From Lentilactobacillus sp. Marseille-Q4993 (GTDB lineage: Bacteria > Bacillota > Bacilli > Lactobacillales > Lactobacillaceae), in assembly GCF_951230165.1 (NCBI RefSeq), contig NZ_CATNVB010000004.1:1-64000 (forward strand): a DNA stretch of 64,000 nt, read 5' to 3'. The notes under the pieces are model-generated. The model saw only the letters and a list, made by a program, of their open reading frames with translations. It was not told the origin of the DNA and searched no databases. Shown here piece by piece: positions 49,675-56,962 of this stretch. Position 1 is the stretch's first letter, and every line of letters starts with the position of its first letter. The translations under genes and the position numbers were made by a program.

Positions 49675-50535
49675 ATGAATCAAAAAGTAAACAGATTCTT
49701 TGGAATTATCGTTCTTATCGCCTTTACAGTAATTCTATCTGGTTGTCGAATAGAGTCCCCTAAAAAAATGGCAAGTAATCCTGACACTTGGCAGCAGGTA
49801 ACGAAGAGTAAAAAAATTGTGATTGGGCTGGATGATAGTTTTGTCCCAATGGGCTTTCAAACTAAAAAGGGGTCGATTGTTGGGTACGATGTTGACCTTG
49901 CGAAAGCGGTATTTAAACAATATGGAATCAAGGTTGACTTTCAGCCGATTGATTGGTCAATGAACGTTACTGAACTAAGAAATGGGACGATTGATTTAAT
50001 TTGGAATGGTTTTTCAATGACTCCAGAGCGCGAAAAATCAGTTCTGTTTAGTAAACCATATCTAGTAAATGATCAAATTCTGGTCACTAAAAAAAGTCAG
50101 AACATTAGTAGTTTTGCTGATATGAAGGGGAAAGTTGCTGGAGTTCAAGCTGGGTCCGCCGGGGCAATGGATATCGATAATCAACCAAAGGTTTTGAAGA
50201 ATAGAATCAAGGATCACAGTCCGGTGCTTTACGACTCGTTCACAGACGCATTTATTGATTTGAATTCAAATCGAATTCAGGGATTGTTGATAGATAGCAT
50301 ATATGCAGATTATTATATTGCGCACCAAGCCAATGAAGGGAGTTATCAAACGATTCCCAGTGAATTTCCAAAGGAAAAATATGCAGTCGGAATGAGAAAA
50401 GGTGATACCAAGTTGAAGCAGAAAATTGATGAGGGCCTCACCAAATTAGCGAAAAATGGTCAGCTGAAAAAGATCGATCAGAAGTGGTTTGGCAATAAAG
50501 TCTCATCACCATTGGTAAACGAAGTGAATAAGTGA
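49675..50535 (+). CDS. Amino-acid-binding lipoprotein of the ABC transporter
   Basis: The 286-aa family 3 solute-binding protein has a lipobox ILSGC (Cys24) and the signature GYDVDLAKAVFKQYGIKVDFQPIDW. NGTIDLIWNGFSMTPER is the common central motif. It completes a permease-ATPase-receptor operon controlled by the His T-box and ends at a strong terminator. Confidence 0.9.
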   Translation: MNQKVNRFFGIIVLIAFTVILSGCRIESPKKMASNPDTWQQVTKSKKIVIGLDDSFVPMGFQTKKGSIVGYDVDLAKAVFKQYGIKVDFQPIDWSMNVTELRNGTIDLIWNGFSMTPEREKSVLFSKPYLVNDQILVTKKSQNISSFADMKGKVAGVQAGSAGAMDIDNQPKVLKNRIKDHSPVLYDSFTDAFIDLNSNRIQGLLIDSIYADYYIAHQANEGSYQTIPSEFPKEKYAVGMRKGDTKLKQKIDEGLTKLAKNGQLKKIDQKWFGNKVSSPLVNEVNK

Positions 50536-50570
50536 AAAGATAACTAAATAACGTCTTGGTAAATCGTATT

Positions 50571-50614
50571 AATGCAATGAGAATTTCTAATAAATAATTC
50601 TCGTTGCATTTTTT
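50571..50614 (+). terminator. Rho-independent terminator of the amino-acid transporter operon
   Basis: A 15-bp stem with one G-U pair (50571-50585 with 50596-50610) and a T-run. Confidence 0.92.
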
Positions 50615-50715
50615 AGCTTATTTTTTGTTTTAAGGCTTACTCTGAATCGGAGAAACTTTAGTTATCAGAAAATGAGTATCTTGGTTTACATTTGGGGCTC
50701 ATTGTAAATAATCTA

Positions 50716-50744
50716 TTGAGATTTTTGGCATTGTCCTTTAGTAT
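50716..50744 (+). promoter_or_regulatory. Promoter of the M16 peptidase pair
   Basis: TTGAGA (50716-50721) and TAGTAT (50739-50744) are 17 bases apart, 32 bases before the GTG start. A TTTACA/TGTAAA inverted repeat lies upstream near 50686-50708. Confidence 0.5.
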
Positions 50745-50775
50745 GAAGTTTGTGTTTTAAAATAGGAGGATTAGC

Positions 50776-52038
50776 GTGAACATTAATATAGTTGATGGCG
50801 TAAAGTTAATTACCCACAAAACAGAAAAGTTTAAGAATTCTAAAGTATCGATTTATTTTAATACCAAATCCGATTCATCAAGATATTCTGAACTTGCACT
50901 TTTAGCTGAGTTAATCGGCAATGGAACTAAACAGTATGATTCAGAGATGAAAGTTTCCCGAAAACTATCTGAATTGTATGGTGCAAGTTTTGGTGTAACG
51001 GTGTTACGGTATGGTGATGTTCACACATTGCGGGTGAGAATTACGTTTGCCAACGATGATTATTTACCGACCCAAGCAAGTCTGAATGAATTAGTTTTTG
51101 AATTCTTAAATGAGGTTATCAATCGGCCACTAATTACAAATGGGCAGTTTGACCAATCGTTTTTCGATTTGCATAAAAAGAATTTGTTAAACTACATGGA
51201 TTCAATCAAGGATAATAAGGATTATTATTCGACAATTAAATTACAAGAAACGTACTACCAAGACGATAAGAATCATGGTACTTTTTTGTACGGAACAGTG
51301 AGTGATTTGCAAAAGTTGACTGCAAAAAGTTTGGCAGACACTTATGATTTTTTGATGAAAAATGCCGCTGTAACGGTTGTTGCGGCGGGAGATTTTGATG
51401 ACGATAGTACGTTTGACCAGGTTAAAAGAATTTTTGCTGGTCGTGGTCATCAAGCTGAAATTAACAAACCATATGTAACGGTTACTTCCGTTGACTCAAT
51501 AATCAATAAGGAACAACAGGTTCATGCCAGTCAATCAGTTTACATGTTGGGATATGAATTCCCAGTTTACTACCCTGATGAAGATTACGCCGCAGCGATT
51601 GTAATGAATCAGGTTTTAGGTGGTTCCACTCAGTCGTTACTTTTTAATGATGTGAGAGAAAAACAAAGCTTAGCGTACGATATTTCTTCAACCTACAACT
51701 CATTAACTGGAATGTTAACGATAGCTACTGGGATTGACAAGCAAAACAAAGAAAAAGTCAAGCGAAGCATTGAGGATCAAATCCAGAAAATAATTAATGG
51801 CGATTTTTCAGATAAAATCTTGGCTGGAATTAAGACATCTGTCTTAGACCAACGAAAATCAGAAAGTGACTTTCTTTCCAGTGTTATGGAACGTCAATTC
51901 ATCGAAGAATTAACTAACTATTCAGTTTCGAGTGAAGAATATGCTAAGATGATCAACCAAGTTGATAAAGCAGCTATTTCGAGAGTTGCAGGTAAGTTAA
52001 AATTACGGGCAACATTTGCCCTAACTGGAGAGGATTAG
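50776..52038 (+). CDS. M16 family peptidase-like protein, inactive subunit (YmfF-like)
   Basis: The 420-aa protein has the two-lobed M16 fold but no HxxEH zinc motif: the matching segment reads LLAELIGNGT. It is expected to be the non-catalytic partner of the next gene, four bases downstream, as in other M16 heterodimers. The C-terminal half keeps the Arg-Tyr region (REKQSLAYDISSTYNS) that binds substrate. The start is GTG 50776 after TAGGAGG. Confidence 0.87.
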   Translation: MNINIVDGVKLITHKTEKFKNSKVSIYFNTKSDSSRYSELALLAELIGNGTKQYDSEMKVSRKLSELYGASFGVTVLRYGDVHTLRVRITFANDDYLPTQASLNELVFEFLNEVINRPLITNGQFDQSFFDLHKKNLLNYMDSIKDNKDYYSTIKLQETYYQDDKNHGTFLYGTVSDLQKLTAKSLADTYDFLMKNAAVTVVAAGDFDDDSTFDQVKRIFAGRGHQAEINKPYVTVTSVDSIINKEQQVHASQSVYMLGYEFPVYYPDEDYAAAIVMNQVLGGSTQSLLFNDVREKQSLAYDISSTYNSLTGMLTIATGIDKQNKEKVKRSIEDQIQKIINGDFSDKILAGIKTSVLDQRKSESDFLSSVMERQFIEELTNYSVSSEEYAKMINQVDKAAISRVAGKLKLRATFALTGED

Positions 52039-52042
52039 ACAA

Positions 52043-53317
52043 ATGGACATAATCAAGTATCCTCAATTTAATGAGAAGTTGTATTACGAAACATTGCCAA
52101 ATGGGTTGAGAGTTTATATGTACCCGATGCCTGGATTCTCAAAGACTTCGGCGGTGCTAAGCGTAAATTACGGATCAATTGATACTAAATTTGAAGTTAA
52201 TGGACAGAGTTATAGCCAACCAGAGGGCATTGCTCACTTTCTAGAACACAAGATGTTTGATAAGAAAGATTATGATGTTTTTGAGCTTTTTAATCAGACT
52301 GGTGCTAGGGCTAATGCTTTTACTTCGTTTACAAAAACCAATTATTTATTCACTGCCACAAGCAATGCCCATGAAAATTTAGATATCTTACTTAACTTTG
52401 TTATGCAACCATACTTTACAAAGCAGAAGGTTGAAAAAGAAAAGGGCATTATTGGTCAAGAGATAAACATGTACAAAAATGACCCTGATAACCAGCTTTA
52501 TTTTTCAGCAATTCAAGGGATGTATCAAAAGTCACCACTTGGGTCTGATATTGCCGGATCAATTGATTCGTTGAACTCAATTACAGTTGATGACGTTAAC
52601 CTTGCCTACGACACTTTCTACCGTCCTGATAACATGACGTTATTTGTATCGGGCAACCTTGATCCAGATACAACCATCGCGTGGATCCGGAAAAATCAGG
52701 CTCAGTATCCTAGGCGGGATATCGATGTTCAAAGAAAATTTACAAGTGGCACTGTTCTCGACACAATCACTAAATCGGATATGGAGGTTTCCCATTCCAA
52801 ACTAGCTCTTGGACTAAAAGGAAATGATGATATTCCAGCGGGTGAGGATGAATTGAAGTACGAGTTAGCGATTACAGTTATGCTCAATCTCTATTTTTCT
52901 GAAAACGCACCAGAATATGATCAACTTTACCATGAAGGTCTGATTGATGATTCTTTTTCGTTTGAGTTTGAAAATGAACGTAGTTTTCACTATGTAATTT
53001 TAGCTGGTGATACCACTGACCCTATAGTGCTTAAAACTGAGTTAATGAACATTCTGAATAGTGTAACAGAAACCATAACGGATAAGAATGAGGAATTTGA
53101 ACTTCAAAAGAGAGAAATGCTGGGCGAATACGTCAGGTCGATGGATTCGGTTGATGCTATTGCTAATCAGTTTAGTGGCTCTACCAGTCCGGTGTTTTCA
53201 ATTTTTGATGAGCTAAGAGTCATGGGAGAGTTGACCCTTGATGATGTTATCAATGCCAGCAAGCAACTGATTTCCAACTTTGAAACGGTTACTGTGGTTA
53301 TGGAAAGCAAACCGTAA
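52043..53317 (+). CDS. M16 family zinc metallopeptidase, catalytic subunit (YmfH-like)
   Basis: The 424-aa protein carries the inverted zinc motif HFLEH in EGIAHFLEHKMF, with the downstream Glu in the segment after NAFTSFTKTNY. It pairs with the inactive homologue just upstream. The YmfF/YmfH pair lies next to rodZ-pgsA in Bacillus too; the substrate is not established here. Peptide or leader processing is the general role of such pairs. Confidence 0.9.
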   Translation: MDIIKYPQFNEKLYYETLPNGLRVYMYPMPGFSKTSAVLSVNYGSIDTKFEVNGQSYSQPEGIAHFLEHKMFDKKDYDVFELFNQTGARANAFTSFTKTNYLFTATSNAHENLDILLNFVMQPYFTKQKVEKEKGIIGQEINMYKNDPDNQLYFSAIQGMYQKSPLGSDIAGSIDSLNSITVDDVNLAYDTFYRPDNMTLFVSGNLDPDTTIAWIRKNQAQYPRRDIDVQRKFTSGTVLDTITKSDMEVSHSKLALGLKGNDDIPAGEDELKYELAITVMLNLYFSENAPEYDQLYHEGLIDDSFSFEFENERSFHYVILAGDTTDPIVLKTELMNILNSVTETITDKNEEFELQKREMLGEYVRSMDSVDAIANQFSGSTSPVFSIFDELRVMGELTLDDVINASKQLISNFETVTVVMESKP

Positions 53318-53356
53318 CATCTTAATAAATGTCTTAAAAAATCCAAGGTAATACTA

Positions 53357-53365
53357 TGATATACT
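53357..53365 (+). promoter_or_regulatory. rodZ: Extended -10 promoter of rodZ-pgsA
   Basis: TGA followed by TATACT lies 36 bases before the rodZ ATG. Confidence 0.55.
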
Positions 53366-53401
53366 TGAAGTAGTGAATTTATTAGATGATGGAGAGTTAG
53401 T

Positions 53402-54439
53402 ATGAATGACGAAAACCAAACATTAACAATTGGACAAAAATTACATGACGCCAGAGTGGCAAAAGGATATACACTCGACGACTTACAAAAAAACACTAAA
53501 ATTCAAAAACGCTATTTAATTGCGATTGAGGATAATGATTTTGATGCCTTGCCAGGTGAGTTTTATGTTAGGGCATTTGTTAAGCAATACGCTGATTCAG
53601 TTGGTCTAGACGGTTCTGAATTGATGTCTGAATTTGATAATAAGTTGCCAGACACTGAGGATCCTGAGTATGTCGATAGAGTAAATAGCGATAATCCCCA
53701 AACAAGATCTGTTCAACGTAAAGCCAGTGAGCGGAGTGATAAATTTCGTCGGTACATTCCGATCGCTACCGTTTCGGTCGTGGTATTGATTATTTTGATT
53801 GCTATTTGGGTGGCTGCGTCAAGAAGTGCTAACAACCAGTCAAACACAGATATTCAAACTAGCAAGGTTTCCGTTTCAAGTTCAAGTAGCAAGGATAAAA
53901 ATTCTAGTTCAAAGAAAGAATCTAAACCAGCTGCTAAGAAGAATGATACGCTTAAAATTAAGCAGGCAAGTACTTCAGGTAGCGATGTAACATACAACGT
54001 TACTGGATTCAAAACGAACCGGGTAATTAAGCTAAGAGGTACTGGTGATGCTAGTGCCTGGGTTTCCGTTACAGCAGATGGAAGTAGTCTCTTCCAACAA
54101 TCAATTAGCGGGACCAAAGTTCAAACTGTGAAGATTCCTAGTGGAACTTCTTCTGTTGTAATTAACACTGGGAACGCTACAGCAACTCAAATTTATGTTG
54201 GCAATAAGAAGCTGAATCTTCCAGAACCTACGGATGGTTCCTCAAATCAAGTTAGAAATGTAACGTTACAACTTGGTGGTAATTCTGCAAATACTAATAG
54301 TTCTTCGTCAAATTCAGCATCAACAAATACCACAACTCAAAGTACTAATGACCAAACTGGAACAACGGATACCACCACGGGTACTACTGGGACTGATCAA
54401 AGTAATACTCAGGGTACTGACACTGGTACCGGGTACTAA
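53402..54439 (+). CDS. rodZ: Cytoskeleton protein RodZ (YmfM-like)
   Basis: RodZ couples MreB filaments to the wall machinery. The 345-aa protein has an N-terminal helix-turn-helix domain (IGQKLHDARVAKGYTLDDLQ; about residues 8-75), one membrane helix (about 121-141), a Ser/Lys-rich linker, and an extracellular DUF4115 beta domain (about 185-285). A C-terminal tail of about 50 residues is almost only Ser, Thr, Asn, Gly, Asp and Gln. It is followed 17 bases later by pgsA. Confidence 0.9.
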   Translation: MNDENQTLTIGQKLHDARVAKGYTLDDLQKNTKIQKRYLIAIEDNDFDALPGEFYVRAFVKQYADSVGLDGSELMSEFDNKLPDTEDPEYVDRVNSDNPQTRSVQRKASERSDKFRRYIPIATVSVVVLIILIAIWVAASRSANNQSNTDIQTSKVSVSSSSSKDKNSSSKKESKPAAKKNDTLKIKQASTSGSDVTYNVTGFKTNRVIKLRGTGDASAWVSVTADGSSLFQQSISGTKVQTVKIPSGTSSVVINTGNATATQIYVGNKKLNLPEPTDGSSNQVRNVTLQLGGNSANTNSSSSNSASTNTTTQSTNDQTGTTDTTTGTTGTDQSNTQGTDTGTGY

Positions 54440-54456
54440 GATAACGGGGCGATTAA

Positions 54457-55038
54457 ATGAACTTACCAAATAAATTAACCATTTTCAGAATTATTTTGAT
54501 TCCGTTCTTTATTCTTGTTTTGGCATTACCATCTATGTTGGGTAGCTTTACTGTGGCTGGTACGGTTTTAACCACTCAAAGATTGATTGCAGCAATCATT
54601 TTTGTGGTTGCATCATTAACTGATTTTCTTGATGGCCAGATTGCTAGAAGAAATCATCTAGTCACCAACTTTGGTAAATTTGCGGATCCGTTGGCTGACA
54701 AGATGCTTGTAATTACTGCTTTTGTGTTTTTAGTTGAATTAAACATGGCGCCCGCTTGGGTAATTGCCATTATCATTTGTCGCGAGTTAGCCGTAACTGG
54801 GCTACGATTGATTGTTGTTGAAAATGATGGTGAGGTAATTGCCGCGGCTTGGCCTGGTAAAATTAAAACTACGACCCAGATGTTGGCAATCATTATCTTA
54901 CTGTTGAATAACATCCTATTTGATGCGATCAGCCTACCACTGGGACAAATCATGCTCTATATTTGCCTGTTCTTTACAGTCTATTCTGGAATTGATTATT
55001 TTGTGAAGAACGGTTCAATATTTGCTGATTCATTTTAA
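54457..55038 (+). CDS. pgsA: CDP-diacylglycerol-glycerol-3-phosphate 3-phosphatidyltransferase
   Basis: PgsA makes phosphatidylglycerol phosphate, the precursor of the main anionic lipid. The 193-aa membrane protein has the CDP-alcohol phosphotransferase motif D-G-x2-A-R-x8-G-x3-D-x3-D (DGQIARR...GKFADPLAD). The rodZ-pgsA-cinA-recA order matches Bacillus. A terminator separates it from the cinA fragment. Confidence 0.95.
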   Translation: MNLPNKLTIFRIILIPFFILVLALPSMLGSFTVAGTVLTTQRLIAAIIFVVASLTDFLDGQIARRNHLVTNFGKFADPLADKMLVITAFVFLVELNMAPAWVIAIIICRELAVTGLRLIVVENDGEVIAAAWPGKIKTTTQMLAIIILLLNNILFDAISLPLGQIMLYICLFFTVYSGIDYFVKNGSIFADSF

Positions 55039-55050
55039 ATGATTTTTTCT

Positions 55051-55081
55051 AAAGAAGATAAATAAGTTTATCTTCTTTTTT
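55051..55081 (+). terminator. Rho-independent terminator after pgsA
   Basis: A perfect 12-bp stem (55051-55062 with 55067-55078) followed by a T-run. Confidence 0.92.
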
Positions 55082-55107
55082 CGTAATTAAAACTTGGAGG
55101 GTAAATA

Positions 55108-55572
55108 ATGTTAGCAGAGGAATTAGTTAAGTTATTGATTGAAAAGCATATAACAATTACGGCTGCTGAAAGTTTAACGGCAGGTAAGTTTCAAAGCACA
55201 TTAGGAGATGTTCCCGGTGTGTCTGAAGTGTTTGAAGGAGGATTCGTAACATATTCTAATAAGGTTAAGGAACAGTTACTTGGAATCCCTGAAGAGGTAA
55301 TCATTGAGCATGGGGTGGTTAGTGAACCAACGGCAATTTGGATGGCAAATCAGGCTAAAGACATACTGCATAAGGACTTGGCAGTTTCTTTCACTGGGGT
55401 TGCTGGCCCCGATTCCCTTGAAGGCAATGAGGCAGGCGTAACATACATTGGAATTGCATATGGAATGGATAACACCTATGCCAAGCGGTTTGAATTTAAA
55501 GGTGACCGTAATCAGGTCCGTAAAGAGGCCGTTGAAGCGGGCTTACAAATGGCGATTGAAATGATAAAATAA
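55108..55572 (+). CDS. CinA C-terminal-domain protein (nicotinamide-nucleotide amidase type)
   Basis: The 154-aa protein is only the CinA_C/PncC domain: TAAESLTAGKFQSTLGDVPGVS, GGFVTYSNKVKEQLLGI and SFTGVAGPDSLEG. PncC deamidates NMN to nicotinate mononucleotide in NAD salvage. Full CinA in related species is about 410 aa with an N-terminal MoCF-like domain. Here a terminator and a clean GGAGGG site stand directly before ATG 55108, so no remnant of that domain is present. It keeps the cinA place before recA. Confidence 0.9.
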   Translation: MLAEELVKLLIEKHITITAAESLTAGKFQSTLGDVPGVSEVFEGGFVTYSNKVKEQLLGIPEEVIIEHGVVSEPTAIWMANQAKDILHKDLAVSFTGVAGPDSLEGNEAGVTYIGIAYGMDNTYAKRFEFKGDRNQVRKEAVEAGLQMAIEMIK

Positions 55573-55576
55573 AAAG

Positions 55577-55590
55577 GGAACTTTTGTTCG
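55577..55590 (+). promoter_or_regulatory. recA: LexA (SOS) box candidate upstream of recA
   Basis: GGAACTTTTGTTCG contains the perfect palindromic half-sites GAAC-N4-GTTC of the Gram-positive LexA/DinR operator. It lies 8 bases before the recA -35 hexamer and just after the cinA stop. The outer bases differ from the Bacillus consensus, so affinity may be moderate. Confidence 0.6.
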
Positions 55591-55598
55591 TGTTTTTG

Positions 55599-55627
55599 TT
55601 GATTTTTTGTAAAATCATTAGTATAGT
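55599..55627 (+). promoter_or_regulatory. recA: Promoter of recA
   Basis: TTGATT (55599-55604) and TATAGT (55622-55627) are exactly 17 bases apart, about 40 bases before the ATG. Confidence 0.75.
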
Positions 55628-55666
55628 AAATTAGTAAACTTTTCCATTATGAAATGGAGGTAGCAA

Positions 55667-56749
55667 ATGGCTGACCAAAGAAAAGCGGCTTTAGATAAAG
55701 CCCTTAAAAATATTGAAAAAGAATTCGGTAAGGGATCTATTATGCGGATGGGGGATAAAGCAGATACCCAAATCTCAACAATTCCTTCCGGTTCACTTGC
55801 TCTGGATGAAGCACTTGGAGTAGGTGGATACCCACGAGGAAGAATCGTGGAAATCTATGGACCTGAAAGTTCTGGTAAGACTACTGTGGCTCTTCATGCG
55901 GTTGCTGAAGTTCAAAAGCGTGGTGGTACAGCAGCGTATATTGATGCTGAAAATGCTTTGGATCCAGTTTATGCAACTCACCTTGGTGTTAACATCGACG
56001 ACTTGTTGTTGTCACAACCAGATACTGGTGAGCAAGGATTGCAGATTGCTGATGCATTGGTTACAAGTGGAGCAATTGATATTGTTGTTATTGATTCAGT
56101 TGCAGCACTGGTTCCAAGGGCAGAAATTGAAGGTGAAATGGGTGATCAACACGTTGGACTCCAAGCTCGGTTGATGTCTCAGGCACTTAGAAAATTATCA
56201 GGAACAATTAATAAGACAAAAACGATTGCACTGTTTATCAATCAAATCCGTGAAAAAGTTGGGGTTATGTTTGGAAACCCTGAAACCACTCCTGGTGGCC
56301 GCGCTCTTAAATTCTACTCAACCGTTAGACTTGAAGTTAGACGGGCAGAGCAAATCAAAGACGGAACTGATATTATCGGAAACCGTGTTCGAATTAAAGT
56401 TGTTAAAAACAAAGTTGCTCCACCATTTAGACGAGCTGAAGTCGATATTATGTATGGCCAAGGAATTTCTCAATCAGGAGAACTTGTTGATATGGCTGTC
56501 GAAAAAGACATCATCAATAAATCCGGATCTTGGTATTCATATGGTGATGAGCGAATAGGTCAGGGTCGTGAAAACGCCAAGGCTTATCTGGAAGAGCATA
56601 AAGATATGTATTCAGAAGTTGAAGCTAAAGTTAGGGATGCTTATGATATTCCTGATGATAGTGCAGACAAGACTGAGGATAAAGATTCAAAAGCAAAGGG
56701 TAAATCTGAAGACGAGGAAACCCTTGACCTTGGAATTGACAATAAATAG
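55667..56749 (+). CDS. recA: Recombinase RecA
   Basis: RecA drives homologous recombination and triggers LexA self-cleavage. The 360-aa protein has the P-loop GPESSGKT (residues 65-72), the L1/L2 loops ([33 protein letters not shown]) and an acidic C-terminal tail rich in Asp, Glu, Lys and Ser. Own promoter, SOS box and long terminator. Confidence 0.97.
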   Translation: MADQRKAALDKALKNIEKEFGKGSIMRMGDKADTQISTIPSGSLALDEALGVGGYPRGRIVEIYGPESSGKTTVALHAVAEVQKRGGTAAYIDAENALDPVYATHLGVNIDDLLLSQPDTGEQGLQIADALVTSGAIDIVVIDSVAALVPRAEIEGEMGDQHVGLQARLMSQALRKLSGTINKTKTIALFINQIREKVGVMFGNPETTPGGRALKFYSTVRLEVRRAEQIKDGTDIIGNRVRIKVVKNKVAPPFRRAEVDIMYGQGISQSGELVDMAVEKDIINKSGSWYSYGDERIGQGRENAKAYLEEHKDMYSEVEAKVRDAYDIPDDSADKTEDKDSKAKGKSEDEETLDLGIDNK

Positions 56750-56754
56750 CGATT

Positions 56755-56819
56755 AAAGGAAAGTTTTCGGTGCCTAAAATCTAATTTTAGATTGGCGGGA
56801 TAAGGACTTTCCTTTTTTT
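56755..56819 (+). terminator. Long Rho-independent terminator after recA
   Basis: An outer 10-bp perfect stem (56755-56764 with 56806-56815) encloses a second hairpin (CTAAAAT/ATTTTAG) and is followed by T's. Confidence 0.9.
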
Positions 56820-56849
56820 GTGTTAAATGTTTATCATTGGTGTGATAAC

Positions 56850-56900
56850 ATTGTTGACACGGTTGCTTAGACACATTAAAATTAAGGTTGTGTCAATAAT
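56850..56900. promoter_or_regulatory. rny: Promoter of rny inside an inverted repeat
   Basis: TTGACA (56854-56859) and TAAAAT (56877-56882) are 17 bases apart, a near-consensus promoter. The -35 lies in ATTGTTGACAC (56850-56860), and the reverse complement of that sequence, with one mismatch, follows as GTGTCAATAAT (56890-56900), so the arms flank the -10. Because the first arm is upstream of the expected start, this looks like an operator rather than an RNA hairpin. A second TATAAT is at 56929-56934. Confidence 0.6.
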
Positions 56901-56962
56901 CAAATAACATCTTATTATTGGTTTAAATTATAATCATTTTATGATGATTTGGAGGTGGGGCC

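Noticed and set aside
53880-54436. Ser/Thr-rich repeats in rodZ as a CRISPR or DNA repeat array
   Set aside because: The codons vary and there is no regular repeat-spacer unit; it is low-complexity protein coding.
56850-56900. The rny inverted repeat as a terminator or RNA hairpin
   Set aside because: No T-run follows, the loop is 29 bases, and the left arm lies upstream of the expected transcription start.
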